From contig JAZKIW010000130.1 in NCBI GenBank assembly GCA_040384625.1, positions 1 to 64,000 on the forward strand: DNA of 64,000 bases. Direction: 5' to 3'. Positions within the stretch are counted from its first letter, which is position 1. Each line of letters starts with the position of its first letter. The notes below the pieces were generated by a model that saw only the letters and a list, made by a program, of their open reading frames with translations, ran no database searches and was not told where the DNA came from. Positions 8,241 through 17,298 of the stretch are shown piece by piece. Origin of the DNA: CADEEN01 sp040384625. GTDB lineage: Bacteria; Pseudomonadota; Gammaproteobacteria; Burkholderiales; Burkholderiaceae_C. The position numbers and the translations under genes were made by a program.

Positions 8241-10420
8241 GCATGAACAGACAACCCCCTTCGATCGCGCTGCGCCTGATCGCCAGCGCGATCTCGTTAA
8301 GCCTGATGGCACCCCCGCTGGTTGCTCAGACTGCCGCCAGCCGCGCTGCCGGCCACAGCCCGGCGCTGAAGTCCGGGACACAGGTGACACTGAATTTCGT
8401 CAATGCCGAGATCGAGGCGGTGACGCGCGCCATGGGCGCCATGCTCGACCGCCAGTTCATCGTCGACCCGCGCGTCAAGGGCAACATCACGGTCTACAGC
8501 GAGACCCCGTTGACCGTGCGCGAGGCCTACCTGAACTACCTGGCCGCGCTGCGCGGCCTGGGCTTCACGGTGGTCGAGAACGCCGGCCTGTTGAAGGTCG
8601 TGCCCGAGGCCGACGCCAAGCTGCAGGCCGGCACCGTGTCGATCGGCCCGGTGCAGCAGCGCGGCGACCAGATCCTGACCCAGATTTTCCGCCTCAACCA
8701 CGAGAACCCGAACAATCTGGTGGCGGTGCTGCGGCCCTTGATCAGCCCCAACAACACGATCAATGCCAACCCCGGCAGCAACACCCTGGTGATCACCGAC
8801 TACGCCGACAACCTGGCGCGTCTGGGCAAGATCATTGCGGCGCTCGATCAGCCGACTGCATCCGACATCGACGTGGTGCCGCTCAAGCACGGCCTGGCCA
8901 GCGACATGGCGCCTTTGGTGCAGCGCCTGGCCGACAGCGGCGCCGGCGGGGTGCCGGGCGTGCCGGTGGCCAGCGGCGGCGGGGTGTCGGTGATTGCCGA
9001 TGTGCGCAGCAATGCCTTGATCGTGCGCGCAGCCAATCCGGCGCGCCAGTCACAGGTCCGCGCCATCATCGACAAGCTCGACCTGCCGACGCAGGGCATG
9101 AATGGTCCGGGCGGCGCGATCTGGGTCGTCCACCTGAAGAATGCCGATGCGGTGAAGCTGGCCCAGGTGCTGCGCGCCGCCTTCGGTGGCGGTGGGTCTG
9201 GCGGTGGCAGCGGCAGCGCCACGTCAGGTGCAGCCACGTCAACGTCGCCGGCCGCCTTGAGCAACGCGGCAGCGACACAGGGCGGCGCCTCGTCGCAGGC
9301 CACCGCGCCGATCCAGGCTTCGGCCGGTCCGAGCACCGGGGGGTTCATCCAGGCCGACCCGTCCACCAACTCGCTGATCATCACTGCGGCCGAGCCGCTG
9401 TACCGTCAGGTGCGCTCGATGATCGACAAGCTCGACTCGCGCCGCGCGCAGGTCTACATCGAGGCCCTGCTGGTCGAAGTCACCGGCGACAACGCCGCCG
9501 ACGTCGGCTTCCAGTGGCAGGGCCTGATCGGCAAGGACGGCAACAAGAACATCGGCGTGATCGGCACCAACCTGCCCAACGGCAACGTGCCCAGCATCAT
9601 CGACATCAATACGAGTGCGGCTGCGGGCGCGGTGGCCATCGGTGCGGGATTGAATCTCGGCCTGATCCACGACTTCGGTGGCAAGTACGCCCTCGCGGCC
9701 ATCGCGCAGTTCCTGCAGACCCAGACCAACACCAACATCATGTCGACGCCGAACCTGATCACGCTCGACAACGAGGAGGCAAAGATCGTGGTCGGCAGCA
9801 ACGTGCCGTTCGTCACCGGGCAGTACACGAACACCGGCAGCGGCACGACCAGCCCGTTCCAGACCGTCGAGCGCAAGGACGTCGGCCTGACGCTGCGCAT
9901 CAAGCCGCAGATCGGCGAAGGCGGCACGGTGCGCATGACGATCTTCCAGGAGGCCTCGGACGTGATCGGACAGGCCGCCGGCACGGCGGGCGCCGGCCCG
10001 ACCACCAGCAAGCGTTCGATCGAGTCCAACGTGGTCGTCGACGACGGCGCGATCCTGGTCCTCGGCGGGCTGATCGAGGATCGTTACACCGACAGCAAGA
10101 GCAAGGTGCCGTTGCTGGGCGACATTCCCTACATCGGCGGCCTCTTTCGCAGCGAGTCGCGCTCGAAGAAGCGCACCAACCTGATGGTCTTCCTGCGCCC
10201 GGTGGTGATGCGCACGGCCGAGGACGCGAACAAGATCTCGCTCGACCGTTACGACATGATCCGCGCGCAGCAGCAAAGCGGTCAGGCCGCGCCCAACGTG
10301 TTTCTGCCGGTCGGCCAGTCGACGGTGCTGCGCCCCAATCCCATGTCGCCTCCCGCATCCGCATCGGCGCCAGCCTCGGCACCTGCGGCCACGCTCGACG
10401 CGCCCCCGAAGACCAACTGA
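8237..10420 (+). CDS. gspD: Type II secretion outer-membrane secretin GspD
   Basis: 727 residues. Forms the multimeric outer-membrane channel. Signal peptide at residues 1-35 (LIASAISLSLMAPPLVAQ). The N0 domain starts at about 47 (VTLNFVNAEIEAVTRAMG), then N1, N2 and N3; N3 is interrupted by a Gly/Ser/Ala/Thr-rich insert near 315-365. The secretin domain follows: VYIEALLVEVTGDNAADVGF, TPNLITLDNEEAKIVVGSNV, VERKDVGLTLRIKPQI and LVLGGLIEDRYTDSKSKVPL. A Pro/Ala-rich tail ends the protein, with no clear pilotin-binding motif. The ATG at 8237 overlaps the gspN stop; the open frame upstream is an overlap only. Confidence 0.96.
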   Translation: MSMNRQPPSIALRLIASAISLSLMAPPLVAQTAASRAAGHSPALKSGTQVTLNFVNAEIEAVTRAMGAMLDRQFIVDPRVKGNITVYSETPLTVREAYLNYLAALRGLGFTVVENAGLLKVVPEADAKLQAGTVSIGPVQQRGDQILTQIFRLNHENPNNLVAVLRPLISPNNTINANPGSNTLVITDYADNLARLGKIIAALDQPTASDIDVVPLKHGLASDMAPLVQRLADSGAGGVPGVPVASGGGVSVIADVRSNALIVRAANPARQSQVRAIIDKLDLPTQGMNGPGGAIWVVHLKNADAVKLAQVLRAAFGGGGSGGGSGSATSGAATSTSPAALSNAAATQGGASSQATAPIQASAGPSTGGFIQADPSTNSLIITAAEPLYRQVRSMIDKLDSRRAQVYIEALLVEVTGDNAADVGFQWQGLIGKDGNKNIGVIGTNLPNGNVPSIIDINTSAAAGAVAIGAGLNLGLIHDFGGKYALAAIAQFLQTQTNTNIMSTPNLITLDNEEAKIVVGSNVPFVTGQYTNTGSGTTSPFQTVERKDVGLTLRIKPQIGEGGTVRMTIFQEASDVIGQAAGTAGAGPTTSKRSIESNVVVDDGAILVLGGLIEDRYTDSKSKVPLLGDIPYIGGLFRSESRSKKRTNLMVFLRPVVMRTAEDANKISLDRYDMIRAQQQSGQAAPNVFLPVGQSTVLRPNPMSPPASASAPASAPAATLDAPPKTN

Positions 10421-10422
10421 GC

Positions 10423-11844
10423 ATGGCCGCCCGCCACCCCCTGCCCTACACCTTCGCCAAGGCGCACACGCTGCTGCTCGAGGACGACGGCCAGCAGCTC
10501 ACGCTCTGGAGCGGTGAGCAGACGCCGCCGGCGGCGCTCTCGGAGGTGCTGCGCGTATACGACGTGCAATGCTTCGAGCGCGACGCCCAGCCGCGACTGG
10601 CGCAGCGCATCGCCGCCGCCTACGCCGGCGGGGAATCGAGCGCGGCGACGGTGATCGGCGAAGTAGAGAGCGCGGTCGACCTGTCGCGCCTGATGCAGGA
10701 CCTGCCGGCGGTCGAAGACCTGCTCGAAGCCGCCAACGACGCGCCCATCATCCGCATGCTCAACGCCCTGCTGACGCAGGCCGCAAAGGACGGCGCCAGC
10801 GACATCCATATCGAGCCCTACGAGCGCAATTCGTCGGTGCGCTTTCGCGTCGACGGCACGCTGCGCGAGGTGGTGCAGCCCAACCGGGCGCTGCACGCGG
10901 CGTTGATCTCGCGCCTGAAGATCATGGCCGAGCTCGATATCGCCGAGAAGCGCCTGCCCCAGGATGGCCGCATCTCGCTGCGCATCGGCGGACGAGCGAT
11001 TGATGTGCGTGTCTCGACCCTGCCGTCGGCCCACGGCGAACGCGCCGTGCTGCGTCTGCTCGACAAGGGCGAAGCCAAGTTCACGCTCGAATCGCTGGGC
11101 ATGAGCGGCGACGTGTTGACCAGCTTCCAGAAGCTGGTGCAGCAACCGCACGGCATCGTGCTCGTCACCGGACCGACAGGCTCAGGCAAGACCACGACCC
11201 TCTATGCCGCGCTGCAGACGCTGGAAACCAGCACCACCAACGTGCTGACGGTCGAAGACCCGATCGAATACGAGTTGCCGGGCATCGGCCAGACGCAGGT
11301 CAATCCGAAGATCGATCTGGACTTCGCCAAGGCCCTGCGCGCGATCCTGCGCCAGGACCCGGACGTGATCATGATCGGCGAGATCCGCGACTTCGAGACC
11401 GCCCAGATCGCGATCCAGGCCTCGCTGACCGGCCACCTCGTCTTGGCCACCTTGCACACCAACGATGCGCCCTCGGCCGTGACCCGCTTGACCGACATGG
11501 GCGTCGAGCCCTTCCTGCTCAGCAGCTCCTTGCTCGGCGTGCTGGCGCAACGCCTGGTGAGGAAGCTCTGCCCCTTCTGCCGTCGCATCGACCCGCGTGG
11601 CCGCTATCACCCGGTCGGCTGCGCCGAGTGCTCGATGACGGGCTACAAGGGCCGCACCGGGGTCTACGAAATGATGGTCGCCGACGACAAGGTGCGCGCG
11701 CTGATCCACAGCCGGGCAGCCGAGAGCCAGCTCTTCGTCGCCGCCGAGGGCGCCGGCCTGCGCTCGATGCGCGAGGACGGTGAGCGTCTGGTCGAAGAAG
11801 GCGTCACCTCGGCCGAAGAGGTCATGCGGGTGACGCGCGAGTGA
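10423..11844 (+). CDS. gspE: Type II secretion ATPase GspE
   Basis: 473 residues. Cytoplasmic hexameric ATPase that powers pseudopilus assembly. N-terminal GspL-binding domain, then the conserved SDIHIEPYERNSSVRFRVDG block, Walker A GPTGSGKTTT near residue 250, Asp box VEDPIEY, Walker B IMIGEIRDFETA, and the His box LVLATLHTND. The zinc-binding site is two CxxC pairs, CPFC near 384 and CAEC near 400, set closer together than in many GspE proteins. It ends with GYKGRTGVYEMM and a C-terminal helix. It starts 2 bases after gspD and 25 bases precede gspF. Confidence 0.96.
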   Translation: MAARHPLPYTFAKAHTLLLEDDGQQLTLWSGEQTPPAALSEVLRVYDVQCFERDAQPRLAQRIAAAYAGGESSAATVIGEVESAVDLSRLMQDLPAVEDLLEAANDAPIIRMLNALLTQAAKDGASDIHIEPYERNSSVRFRVDGTLREVVQPNRALHAALISRLKIMAELDIAEKRLPQDGRISLRIGGRAIDVRVSTLPSAHGERAVLRLLDKGEAKFTLESLGMSGDVLTSFQKLVQQPHGIVLVTGPTGSGKTTTLYAALQTLETSTTNVLTVEDPIEYELPGIGQTQVNPKIDLDFAKALRAILRQDPDVIMIGEIRDFETAQIAIQASLTGHLVLATLHTNDAPSAVTRLTDMGVEPFLLSSSLLGVLAQRLVRKLCPFCRRIDPRGRYHPVGCAECSMTGYKGRTGVYEMMVADDKVRALIHSRAAESQLFVAAEGAGLRSMREDGERLVEEGVTSAEEVMRVTRE

Positions 11845-11869
11845 TGATGGCCCCGGCGCCTCGCTGACC

Positions 11870-13084
11870 ATGCCCGCCTACAAGTTCGAAGCGCTCGACG
11901 CCGCCGGCAAGGCCAAGAGCGGCCTGCTGGACGCCGACAACGCCAAGGCCGCCCGGGCACAGTTGCGGGCCCAGGCGCTGGTGCCGCTCGATGTGGTGCC
12001 GGTGACCCAGGCCGCCAACGACGGCAAGGCCTCGCGCTTCGGCCGACGCGTATTTTCGAGTACCGAGCTGTCGGTCTGGACGCGCCAGATGGCAGGCCTG
12101 GTTGGCGCCGGTCTGCCACTCGAACGTGCCTTGACGGCCCTGGTCGACGAGTCCGAGGACCCCCGCCAGCGCGAGCTGGTCGCGCATCTGCGCAGCGAGG
12201 TCAACGCCGGCAGCCCGTTCGCACGAGCGCTGGCCAGTGCACCGCGCGAATTCGACGACGTCTACCGGGCGGTGGTCGCCGCTGGCGAACAGAGTGGCGC
12301 ACTCGGTCCGGTGCTGGAAAAACTGGCCGACGACCTGGAGGAGCGCCAGTCCCTGAAGGGCAAGCTGATCGGCGCCACGCTGTACCCGGCGATCGTGTCC
12401 TTGATCGCGATCGTGATCGTGATCTTCCTGGTCACCTACGTCGTGCCCCAGGTCGCCAGCGTCTTTGCCGGCAGCAAGCGCGCCCTGCCGACCCTCACCG
12501 TGGCCATGCTCGGTCTGAGTGCCTTCGTGCGCCAATGGGGTTGGCTGGTGATCCTGATCGCCGTCGCGGGCGGCCTGCTGTTCTCCTACTCGTTGCGCAG
12601 CCCGGCCGTGCGTGAGCGCTTCGATGCGCTGTGGCTGAACCTGCCCCTGGTCGGACGCCTGGCGCGCGGGTACAACGCGGCGCGCTTTGCCGGCACCCTG
12701 GCCATGCTGGCGGGCGCCGGTGTGCCGATCCTGAAGGCCTTGCAGGCCGCCGCCGAGACCTTGGGCAACCGGGCGATGCGGGCCGACGCGATGGCCGCTC
12801 TGGTGCAGGTGCGAGAGGGCGCGCCTCTGGCCAATGCGCTGGCTGCCAAGCGGCGCTTCCCGGGGCTATTGCCGATGTTCGCGCGCCTGGGCGAGCAGAC
12901 CGGCACGTTGCCGCAGATGCTGCAACGGGCGGCGACTCAGTTGAGCCTGGAGGTGCAACGCCGCGCGATGGCCCTGGCCACCGTGCTCGAGCCGCTGCTG
13001 ATCGTGGCCATGGGTGGGATGGTGATGCTGATCGTGCTGGCGGTGTTGCTACCGATCATCCAGCTCAACACCTGGGTCAAGTGA
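11870..13084 (+). CDS. gspF: Type II secretion platform protein GspF
   Basis: 404 residues, exact family length. Polytopic inner-membrane protein at the centre of the assembly platform. It begins with the typical YKFEALDAAGKAKSG and has two GspF repeats, each with a conserved helical cytoplasmic part (ELSVWTRQMAGLVGAGLPLE; AARFAGTLAMLAGAGVPILK). Three membrane helices: near 168-195 (LYPAIVSLIAIVIVIFLVTY), near 220 and at the C-terminus (LLIVAMGGMVMLIVLAVLLP). It is the last gene of the operon; the next gene is convergent, with stops 12 bases apart. Confidence 0.96.
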   Translation: MPAYKFEALDAAGKAKSGLLDADNAKAARAQLRAQALVPLDVVPVTQAANDGKASRFGRRVFSSTELSVWTRQMAGLVGAGLPLERALTALVDESEDPRQRELVAHLRSEVNAGSPFARALASAPREFDDVYRAVVAAGEQSGALGPVLEKLADDLEERQSLKGKLIGATLYPAIVSLIAIVIVIFLVTYVVPQVASVFAGSKRALPTLTVAMLGLSAFVRQWGWLVILIAVAGGLLFSYSLRSPAVRERFDALWLNLPLVGRLARGYNAARFAGTLAMLAGAGVPILKALQAAAETLGNRAMRADAMAALVQVREGAPLANALAAKRRFPGLLPMFARLGEQTGTLPQMLQRAATQLSLEVQRRAMALATVLEPLLIVAMGGMVMLIVLAVLLPIIQLNTWVK

Positions 13085-13096
13085 CCCGCCGCGGGC

Positions 13097-13285
13097 TCAG
13101 CCCAGTGGCGGCACCACGGCAAAGGCGACACCCAGCAGGGCCACGGCCACCGGCACGGCATTGACCAGCCAGCGGGCGCCCGCGGGCACGGGCTCGATCA
13201 CCGGCGCTTCCGAGACGAGGTCGAACACGTCCTCGGCGAACGCCTCGCTGCGGTACAGGTGGGACTCGGTGGCGGCGGCATTCAT
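13097..13285 (-). CDS. Small membrane protein of unknown function (62 aa)
   Basis: Not recognised. An acidic N-terminal half (EAFAEDVFDLVSEAPVIEP) is followed by one hydrophobic helix at the C-terminus (WLVNAVPVAVALLGVAFAVV), so it is probably a tail-anchored or single-pass inner-membrane protein. Support for it being real: a good ribosome-binding site (AGGAG at 13293-13297, 7 bases from the ATG) and a stop placed 12 bases from the convergent gspF stop. Two short dyads lie just upstream. No functional claim is made. Confidence 0.55.
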   Translation of the reverse strand: MNAAATESHLYRSEAFAEDVFDLVSEAPVIEPVPAGARWLVNAVPVAVALLGVAFAVVPPLG

Positions 13286-13302
13286 GATCGTTCTCCTGCG
13301 AT

Positions 13303-13342
13303 GACACCAGTGTCGGATCTCTACGTGTCAGACCGATGTCTG
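13303..13342. promoter_or_regulatory. Two short dyads upstream of the 62-aa gene
   Basis: GACAC-CA-GTGTC (13303-13314) and CAGAC-CGAT-GTCTG (13329-13342) are two inverted repeats with 5-bp arms, 14 bases apart, 18-57 bases upstream of the start at 13285. They could be tandem operator sites, but 5-bp arms are short and chance is possible. Confidence 0.25.
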
Positions 13343-13395
13343 GATGACCGTCGCAGGTGAAACGGTTTGTGGAATAGGAACGGATCGCCTGCGTT

Positions 13396-13557
13396 TCAGA
13401 CCGGCTGCGTCGCGGCAGCAGCCTGCACCAGGTGCGAAGCAGCGCCCTGGTTCGTGGCCAGGCTGTCGATGCCTGACATCAGCGTCAGCGTGACGGCGGC
13501 GGCGGCGAGGACGGCGTTGAAGCGAAAGGCGAACGACGTGCGGGGCAGTTGGTTCAT
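13396..13557 (-). CDS. Small hydrophobic or secreted protein of unknown function (53 aa)
   Basis: Not recognised. A basic N-terminus (MNQLPRTSFAFRFN) precedes a hydrophobic stretch AVLAAAAVTLTLMSGIDSLA, consistent with a signal peptide or a membrane helix; a small Ala/Gln-rich tail of about 20 residues follows. The ATG at 13557 is chosen over the in-frame ATG at 13578 because AGGAG lies 6 bases upstream of it. It is on the same strand as the 62-aa gene, with 110 bases between them. A function cannot be assigned. Confidence 0.5.
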   Translation of the reverse strand: MNQLPRTSFAFRFNAVLAAAAVTLTLMSGIDSLATNQGAASHLVQAAAATQPV

Positions 13558-13798
13558 GGTCGGCTCCTGGGGGTGCATGGGTGTGTCGATGGCTGGACTC
13601 TAGGCAAGCGCGGCGGGCCCCGCGAGCGTCTTGCGATCAAGGGCTGCCCGCGCGGGATGGAACGCCGGCAGCGCCGACAAACGGCAGCCCACGGCCCGGC
13701 ACAACAAATGAAACCGAGGCACGCGCCGCCTGAAGCGGCACCGATACGCGACGCCGCGAACCTGTGCCGGTCCATCCATCGGTTCACAGGAGCAAGCC

Positions 13799-14215
13799 AT
13801 GACACCGCAACAAGTCGCCCATATCCGCAGCAGCTTCAACCTCGTCGCACCGGGCGCCGCACAAGTCGCTGCGCTGTTCTACCAACACCTGTTCGCCGTC
13901 GACCCATCCCTGCGCGCCCTCTTCAAGGGCGAGCTGTCGCAGCAGGGCGAACGGCTGATGCAGATGATCGGCGCGGCCGTCGGCCTGCTCGACCAGCCCG
14001 AGCGCCTGGTGCCAGTGCTGCGCACCCTCGGCGCGCGGCACCGCGGCTATGGCGTGCGCGCTGCCCACTACGACAGCGTTGGCACGGCTTTGCTGCGCAC
14101 GCTGCGCGACGGCCTGGGCGTGGCTTTCACACCGGCCGTCGCGGAGGCCTGGGCCACGATGTACGGCCTGGTAGCGCGTGAGATGCAGCGGGCCGAGGAG
14201 CCGGCCACGGCCTGA
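13799..14215 (+). CDS. Single-domain bacterial haemoglobin (globin)
   Basis: 138 residues, one globin fold, similar in plan to Vitreoscilla haemoglobin and to the globin half of flavohaemoglobins; no reductase domain follows. The proximal haem-ligand His is in LGARHRGYGV near residue 81, then the family block AAHYDSVGTALLRTLRDGLG and AWATMYGLVAREM. The B/C region has FYQHLFAVDPSLRALFKG. Such proteins bind oxygen and can support nitric oxide detoxification or oxygen delivery; which applies here cannot be seen. Start ATG has AGGAG 6 bases upstream. The 241-base gap before it (13558-13798) holds no clear Fnr site, only half of one (ATCAA near 13635). Convergent with the kinase gene. Confidence 0.88.
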   Translation: MTPQQVAHIRSSFNLVAPGAAQVAALFYQHLFAVDPSLRALFKGELSQQGERLMQMIGAAVGLLDQPERLVPVLRTLGARHRGYGVRAAHYDSVGTALLRTLRDGLGVAFTPAVAEAWATMYGLVAREMQRAEEPATA

Positions 14216-14225
14216 ACCGGGGCAA

Positions 14226-16217
14226 TCAGGCCAGCAGGGCCGCCACACGCGCCAGCAGGTCGGCCTTGGTGAAGGGCTTGTCCAGGCTGGCACACCGGGT
14301 TTCGGCCAGGAACTGGCGCGAACCCGGCGACAAGGTGTCGCCGGTGACGAACAACATGCGCCTTGCCATCGCCGGATGCTGGTCGCGCACGGCCCGCCAG
14401 AGCGCGGCGCCGTCCATGTCGGGCATGCGCAGGTCGGACACGATGGCGTCGAAGCGGGCCGCCGCCAGCAGCTCCAGGGCCACCGCGCCCGACTCGGCGG
14501 TCGCCACCTCGTAGCCCGCGCCCTCGAGCATCGCGCGCGCCATGTCGACGATCTCGACCTCGTCGTCGACCACCAGCACCCGACTGAGCGCAGCGGGCTC
14601 GGCGCCGGCATCCAGCGGGCTCGGCGCGGTGACGGCCTCGACGGCGCCACTGATCGGCACGCTGAGTCGAAGGACCGCGCCGCCGAGTTCGCCGCCGGCC
14701 TCGAGCGCGAGGTCACCGCCATGCTCGCGCGCCAGCGAGCGCGACACTGCCAGGCCGAGCCCGGTGCCGATGCCCTCGGCCTTGGTCGTGAAGAAGGGCT
14801 CGAAGATGCGCTCGTGCAGGCCGGCCGCGACGCCGGGCCCGTTGTCGGCCACACGCAGCCAGACCCGCGGCGGGCGGTTCTCGCGCACCGACTCGATGCC
14901 GGTGCTGATGCGCACGCGGCGCGGCCCTTCGTGTGTCGCCAGCGCCTGCTGGGCGTTGACCATCAGATTGAGCAGCACCTGGCCGAGCTGGTCGCCGTCG
15001 GCATCGATGGCAGGCAGCGCATCCGCGAGCACCAGCTCGAGCGCGATGCCATGGCTGCGCCAGGTGTATCCCAGCATGTCGGCTGCCGCGCGCACCAGGT
15101 CGTTCACGGCCACGCTGCTACGCTGGGCCGGCCGGCTGCGCGCCATGTTCAGGAAGGTGCGCACGATGCGGCCGCAGCGCTCGGCGGCGGCGCGGATGCG
15201 CTGCGCGTCGGCCTTCAGTTCGGGCTGGGCCTCGCACTTCTCTTCGAGCAGGCTGGCGCGGCCGAGCACGATCGCCAGCGGGTTGTTCAGCTCGTGCGCC
15301 ACGCCGGCCAGCAGGCTGCCCATCGCGGTCAGCTTCTCGCTCTGGCGCAGGGCTTCGCGCTGGCGTTCGATCTCCTGGGTCGCGTTCTTGCGTTCGGTGA
15401 GGTCGAACATCGATGCGGTGTAGAAGGCCTTCCCGCCGACCTCGGTGCGCCACAGTACCATCTCGACCGGGAACTCACTGCCGTCGGCGCGCAGCGCGGG
15501 CATCTCCAGCCGCTTGCCCATGATGTGCGCGGGCCCGCCCTGCGCCATGCGGCGCAGGCCGGCATCGTGCGCCGCGAGGTGCCGCGCCGGGATGATGACC
15601 TCGCCGACCGGGCGGCCCAGCACCGCGGCGCGGGCCCGGCCGAACATGGCCTCGGCGGCGGGGTTGAACTCGACCACCCGGCCCTCGGCATCGGTGGAAA
15701 TCAGCGCCGCCAGCGCATGGTCGACGATCGACGACTTCAAGGCCTCGGTCGACTCGAGCTCTTCGACCTTGGCCGCCAGCTCGGTCTCGCGCTGCTTGAG
15801 CTCGGTGACGTCGCGGCCGAAGGTGATGATGGCCTGGACCTCGCCGTCCGCAGTCACGAAGGGCAGCAGGTGCTGCTCGTAATAGCGCGCGCCGCGGCCC
15901 TGGTAGTCCATCCAGCCTTCCCAGCGCAGGGCTTCGCCGCCGAACAAGCGCTCGGCCACCGGCAGATAGGCGGCGTAGACCGCCTCACCCAGCACCTCGC
16001 GCACATGGCGCCCGATCACCTGCCCGGCCGACAGGCCCATCGCCTCGAGGAAGGTGTGGTTGGCGTAGAGGTAGTGCTGGTCGCGGCCGACGGCCGTGGC
16101 GCGCATCGGGATGTGGTCGAGCAGGGTCTGCAGCACCAGCGGGTCCAGCGCGAGGGCCGTCGCACCCTGCACGATGCCGGCGCGGCCCAGGCTCTGGAAG
16201 CTCAGCCCCGAACTCAT
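14226..16217 (-). CDS. PAS-PAS hybrid sensor histidine kinase with C-terminal receiver
   Basis: 663 residues, no membrane helix, so a cytoplasmic sensor. Order: first PAS domain (residues about 30-150, ending IITFGRDVTELKQRE), second PAS (about 165-290, ending FDLTERKNATQEIE), HisKA with GVAHELNNPLAI, HATPase with N box NLMVNAQQAL, G1 VADNGPG, F box IFEPFFTT and G2 GTGLGLAVS, then a receiver domain (VLVVDDEVEIVD, phospho-acceptor Asp in VSDLRMPDMDG, Lys in DKPF). PAS domains usually sense redox, oxygen or small ligands. The start overlaps the stop of the upstream OmpR gene by ATGA, so the two form a two-component pair. No Hpt domain is encoded nearby, so the role of the receiver is probably to tune the kinase itself. 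Confidence 0.93.
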   Translation of the reverse strand: MSSGLSFQSLGRAGIVQGATALALDPLVLQTLLDHIPMRATAVGRDQHYLYANHTFLEAMGLSAGQVIGRHVREVLGEAVYAAYLPVAERLFGGEALRWEGWMDYQGRGARYYEQHLLPFVTADGEVQAIITFGRDVTELKQRETELAAKVEELESTEALKSSIVDHALAALISTDAEGRVVEFNPAAEAMFGRARAAVLGRPVGEVIIPARHLAAHDAGLRRMAQGGPAHIMGKRLEMPALRADGSEFPVEMVLWRTEVGGKAFYTASMFDLTERKNATQEIERQREALRQSEKLTAMGSLLAGVAHELNNPLAIVLGRASLLEEKCEAQPELKADAQRIRAAAERCGRIVRTFLNMARSRPAQRSSVAVNDLVRAAADMLGYTWRSHGIALELVLADALPAIDADGDQLGQVLLNLMVNAQQALATHEGPRRVRISTGIESVRENRPPRVWLRVADNGPGVAAGLHERIFEPFFTTKAEGIGTGLGLAVSRSLAREHGGDLALEAGGELGGAVLRLSVPISGAVEAVTAPSPLDAGAEPAALSRVLVVDDEVEIVDMARAMLEGAGYEVATAESGAVALELLAAARFDAIVSDLRMPDMDGAALWRAVRDQHPAMARRMLFVTGDTLSPGSRQFLAETRCASLDKPFTKADLLARVAALLA

Positions 16218-17056
16218 GCCGGAACGTACACGTAGCCGACGTTGCGCACCGTCTTGATCAGCTCCGGCTTGTCGGGGTTGCGCTCGATCTTGCGCCGCAA
16301 CCGCATGATGCGCAGATCGATCGAGCGGTCGAACACGTCCCAGCCGCGGTTGTGCGCCTGCTCCATGATCTGGTCGCGGTTCAGCGGCCGGTTCGGATGG
16401 CGCCCGAACAGCGCCAGCAGGTCGAACTCGGCGGCGGTGATCTCGATCTCGGCGCCGTCGCCGCCGAACAGCTTGCGCTGGTCCAGATCGAGCGAGCACG
16501 CGCCGAAGGGCACCCTTGTGGTGCCCGCGACGGTCTGGGCGGCCCTATGGGTAGGGGCGGCAACAGGTTCCTGCAGCCGACGCAGCACGGCCCGCACTCG
16601 GGCCAGCAACTCGCGCAGCTCGAAGGGTTTGGGCACGTAGTCGTCGGCACCCAGTTCGAGACCGACGACGCGATCGACCGCTTCGCTGGCGGTGGTCAGC
16701 ATCACGATGCCGACGCGCGGATGCGCTTCGCGCAGCCAGCGTGCCAGCGCCAAGCCGTTCTCGCCGGGCATGTTGATGTCGAGCAATGCCAATGCGGGTG
16801 CCGCTTCCGCCACCAGGCTGCGCGCCGCGGCAGCCTCGGCGGCCACCTGCACCTCGAAGCCGTGGCGCCCGAAGTACTCGGCCAGCAGGTCGCGCAGCTC
16901 CGGCTCGTCGTCGACCACCAACAGCTTCGTCTGCAGTCCTGGCATCTTTTTCTGGTCCAGCATGTCGGTGGCATGGGCGGGAGCGGGGGCCGAACGCGCG
17001 GCCGGCTGTGTGCCCAGCATCAGGTCCAGCGCATGGCCACAGCGGGCATCGTACAT
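16214..17056 (-). CDS. OmpR-family two-component response regulator
   Basis: 280 residues. The receiver domain begins about residue 37 (LLVVDDEPELRDLLAEYFG); the phospho-acceptor Asp is in LLDINMPGENG and the conserved Lys in DYVPKPFELRELLARV. A winged-helix DNA-binding domain follows: LFGRHPNRPLNRDQIMEQA, RSIDLRIMRLRRKIERN and IKTVRNVGYVYVPA. It has an N-terminal extension of about 35 residues before the receiver. The start at 17056 is chosen because GGGAG lies 5 bases upstream; ATG at 16966 is the alternative if the extension is not translated. Forms an operon with the hybrid kinase and is divergent from the AAA+ gene, with a 242-base gap. Confidence 0.9.
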   Translation of the reverse strand: MYDARCGHALDLMLGTQPAARSAPAPAHATDMLDQKKMPGLQTKLLVVDDEPELRDLLAEYFGRHGFEVQVAAEAAAARSLVAEAAPALALLDINMPGENGLALARWLREAHPRVGIVMLTTASEAVDRVVGLELGADDYVPKPFELRELLARVRAVLRRLQEPVAAPTHRAAQTVAGTTRVPFGACSLDLDQRKLFGGDGAEIEITAAEFDLLALFGRHPNRPLNRDQIMEQAHNRGWDVFDRSIDLRIMRLRRKIERNPDKPELIKTVRNVGYVYVPA

Positions 17057-17298
17057 CGCAGCTCCCGATCGAGATGAGGGTGGCCCGCGGCGCGCTGGCG
17101 CCGTGACCGGTGCACGAATCCTCGCCCTGGCGCGTTGCAGTCGGGTTGCGGGCGTGGCATTTGCATGTTTCCTTTGTTGCAACGGGCGCGGGATTTGCTA
17201 GAAGGCTAAACAGCATCTGTGGCGTGTTCGGCCCGCTTCTCGACCCATGGGCCACGCCGCTTCTTGCTGCAATAAGGTTCACGGATCAGGAGTCACAC

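Noticed and set aside
13097..13557. Toxin-antitoxin pair made of the two small genes
   Set aside because: The genes are 110 bases apart, are not overlapping, and neither resembles a known toxin or antitoxin.
13625..13645. Fnr-like site upstream of the globin gene
   Set aside because: Only the half site ATCAA is present; the matching TTGAT half is missing at the required spacing.
14178..16235. Long open frame on the plus strand opposite the hybrid kinase
   Set aside because: The minus-strand frame has full PAS, HisKA, HATPase and receiver motifs; the plus-strand translation is low-complexity Arg/His/Gln-rich, as expected for a shadow in GC-rich DNA.
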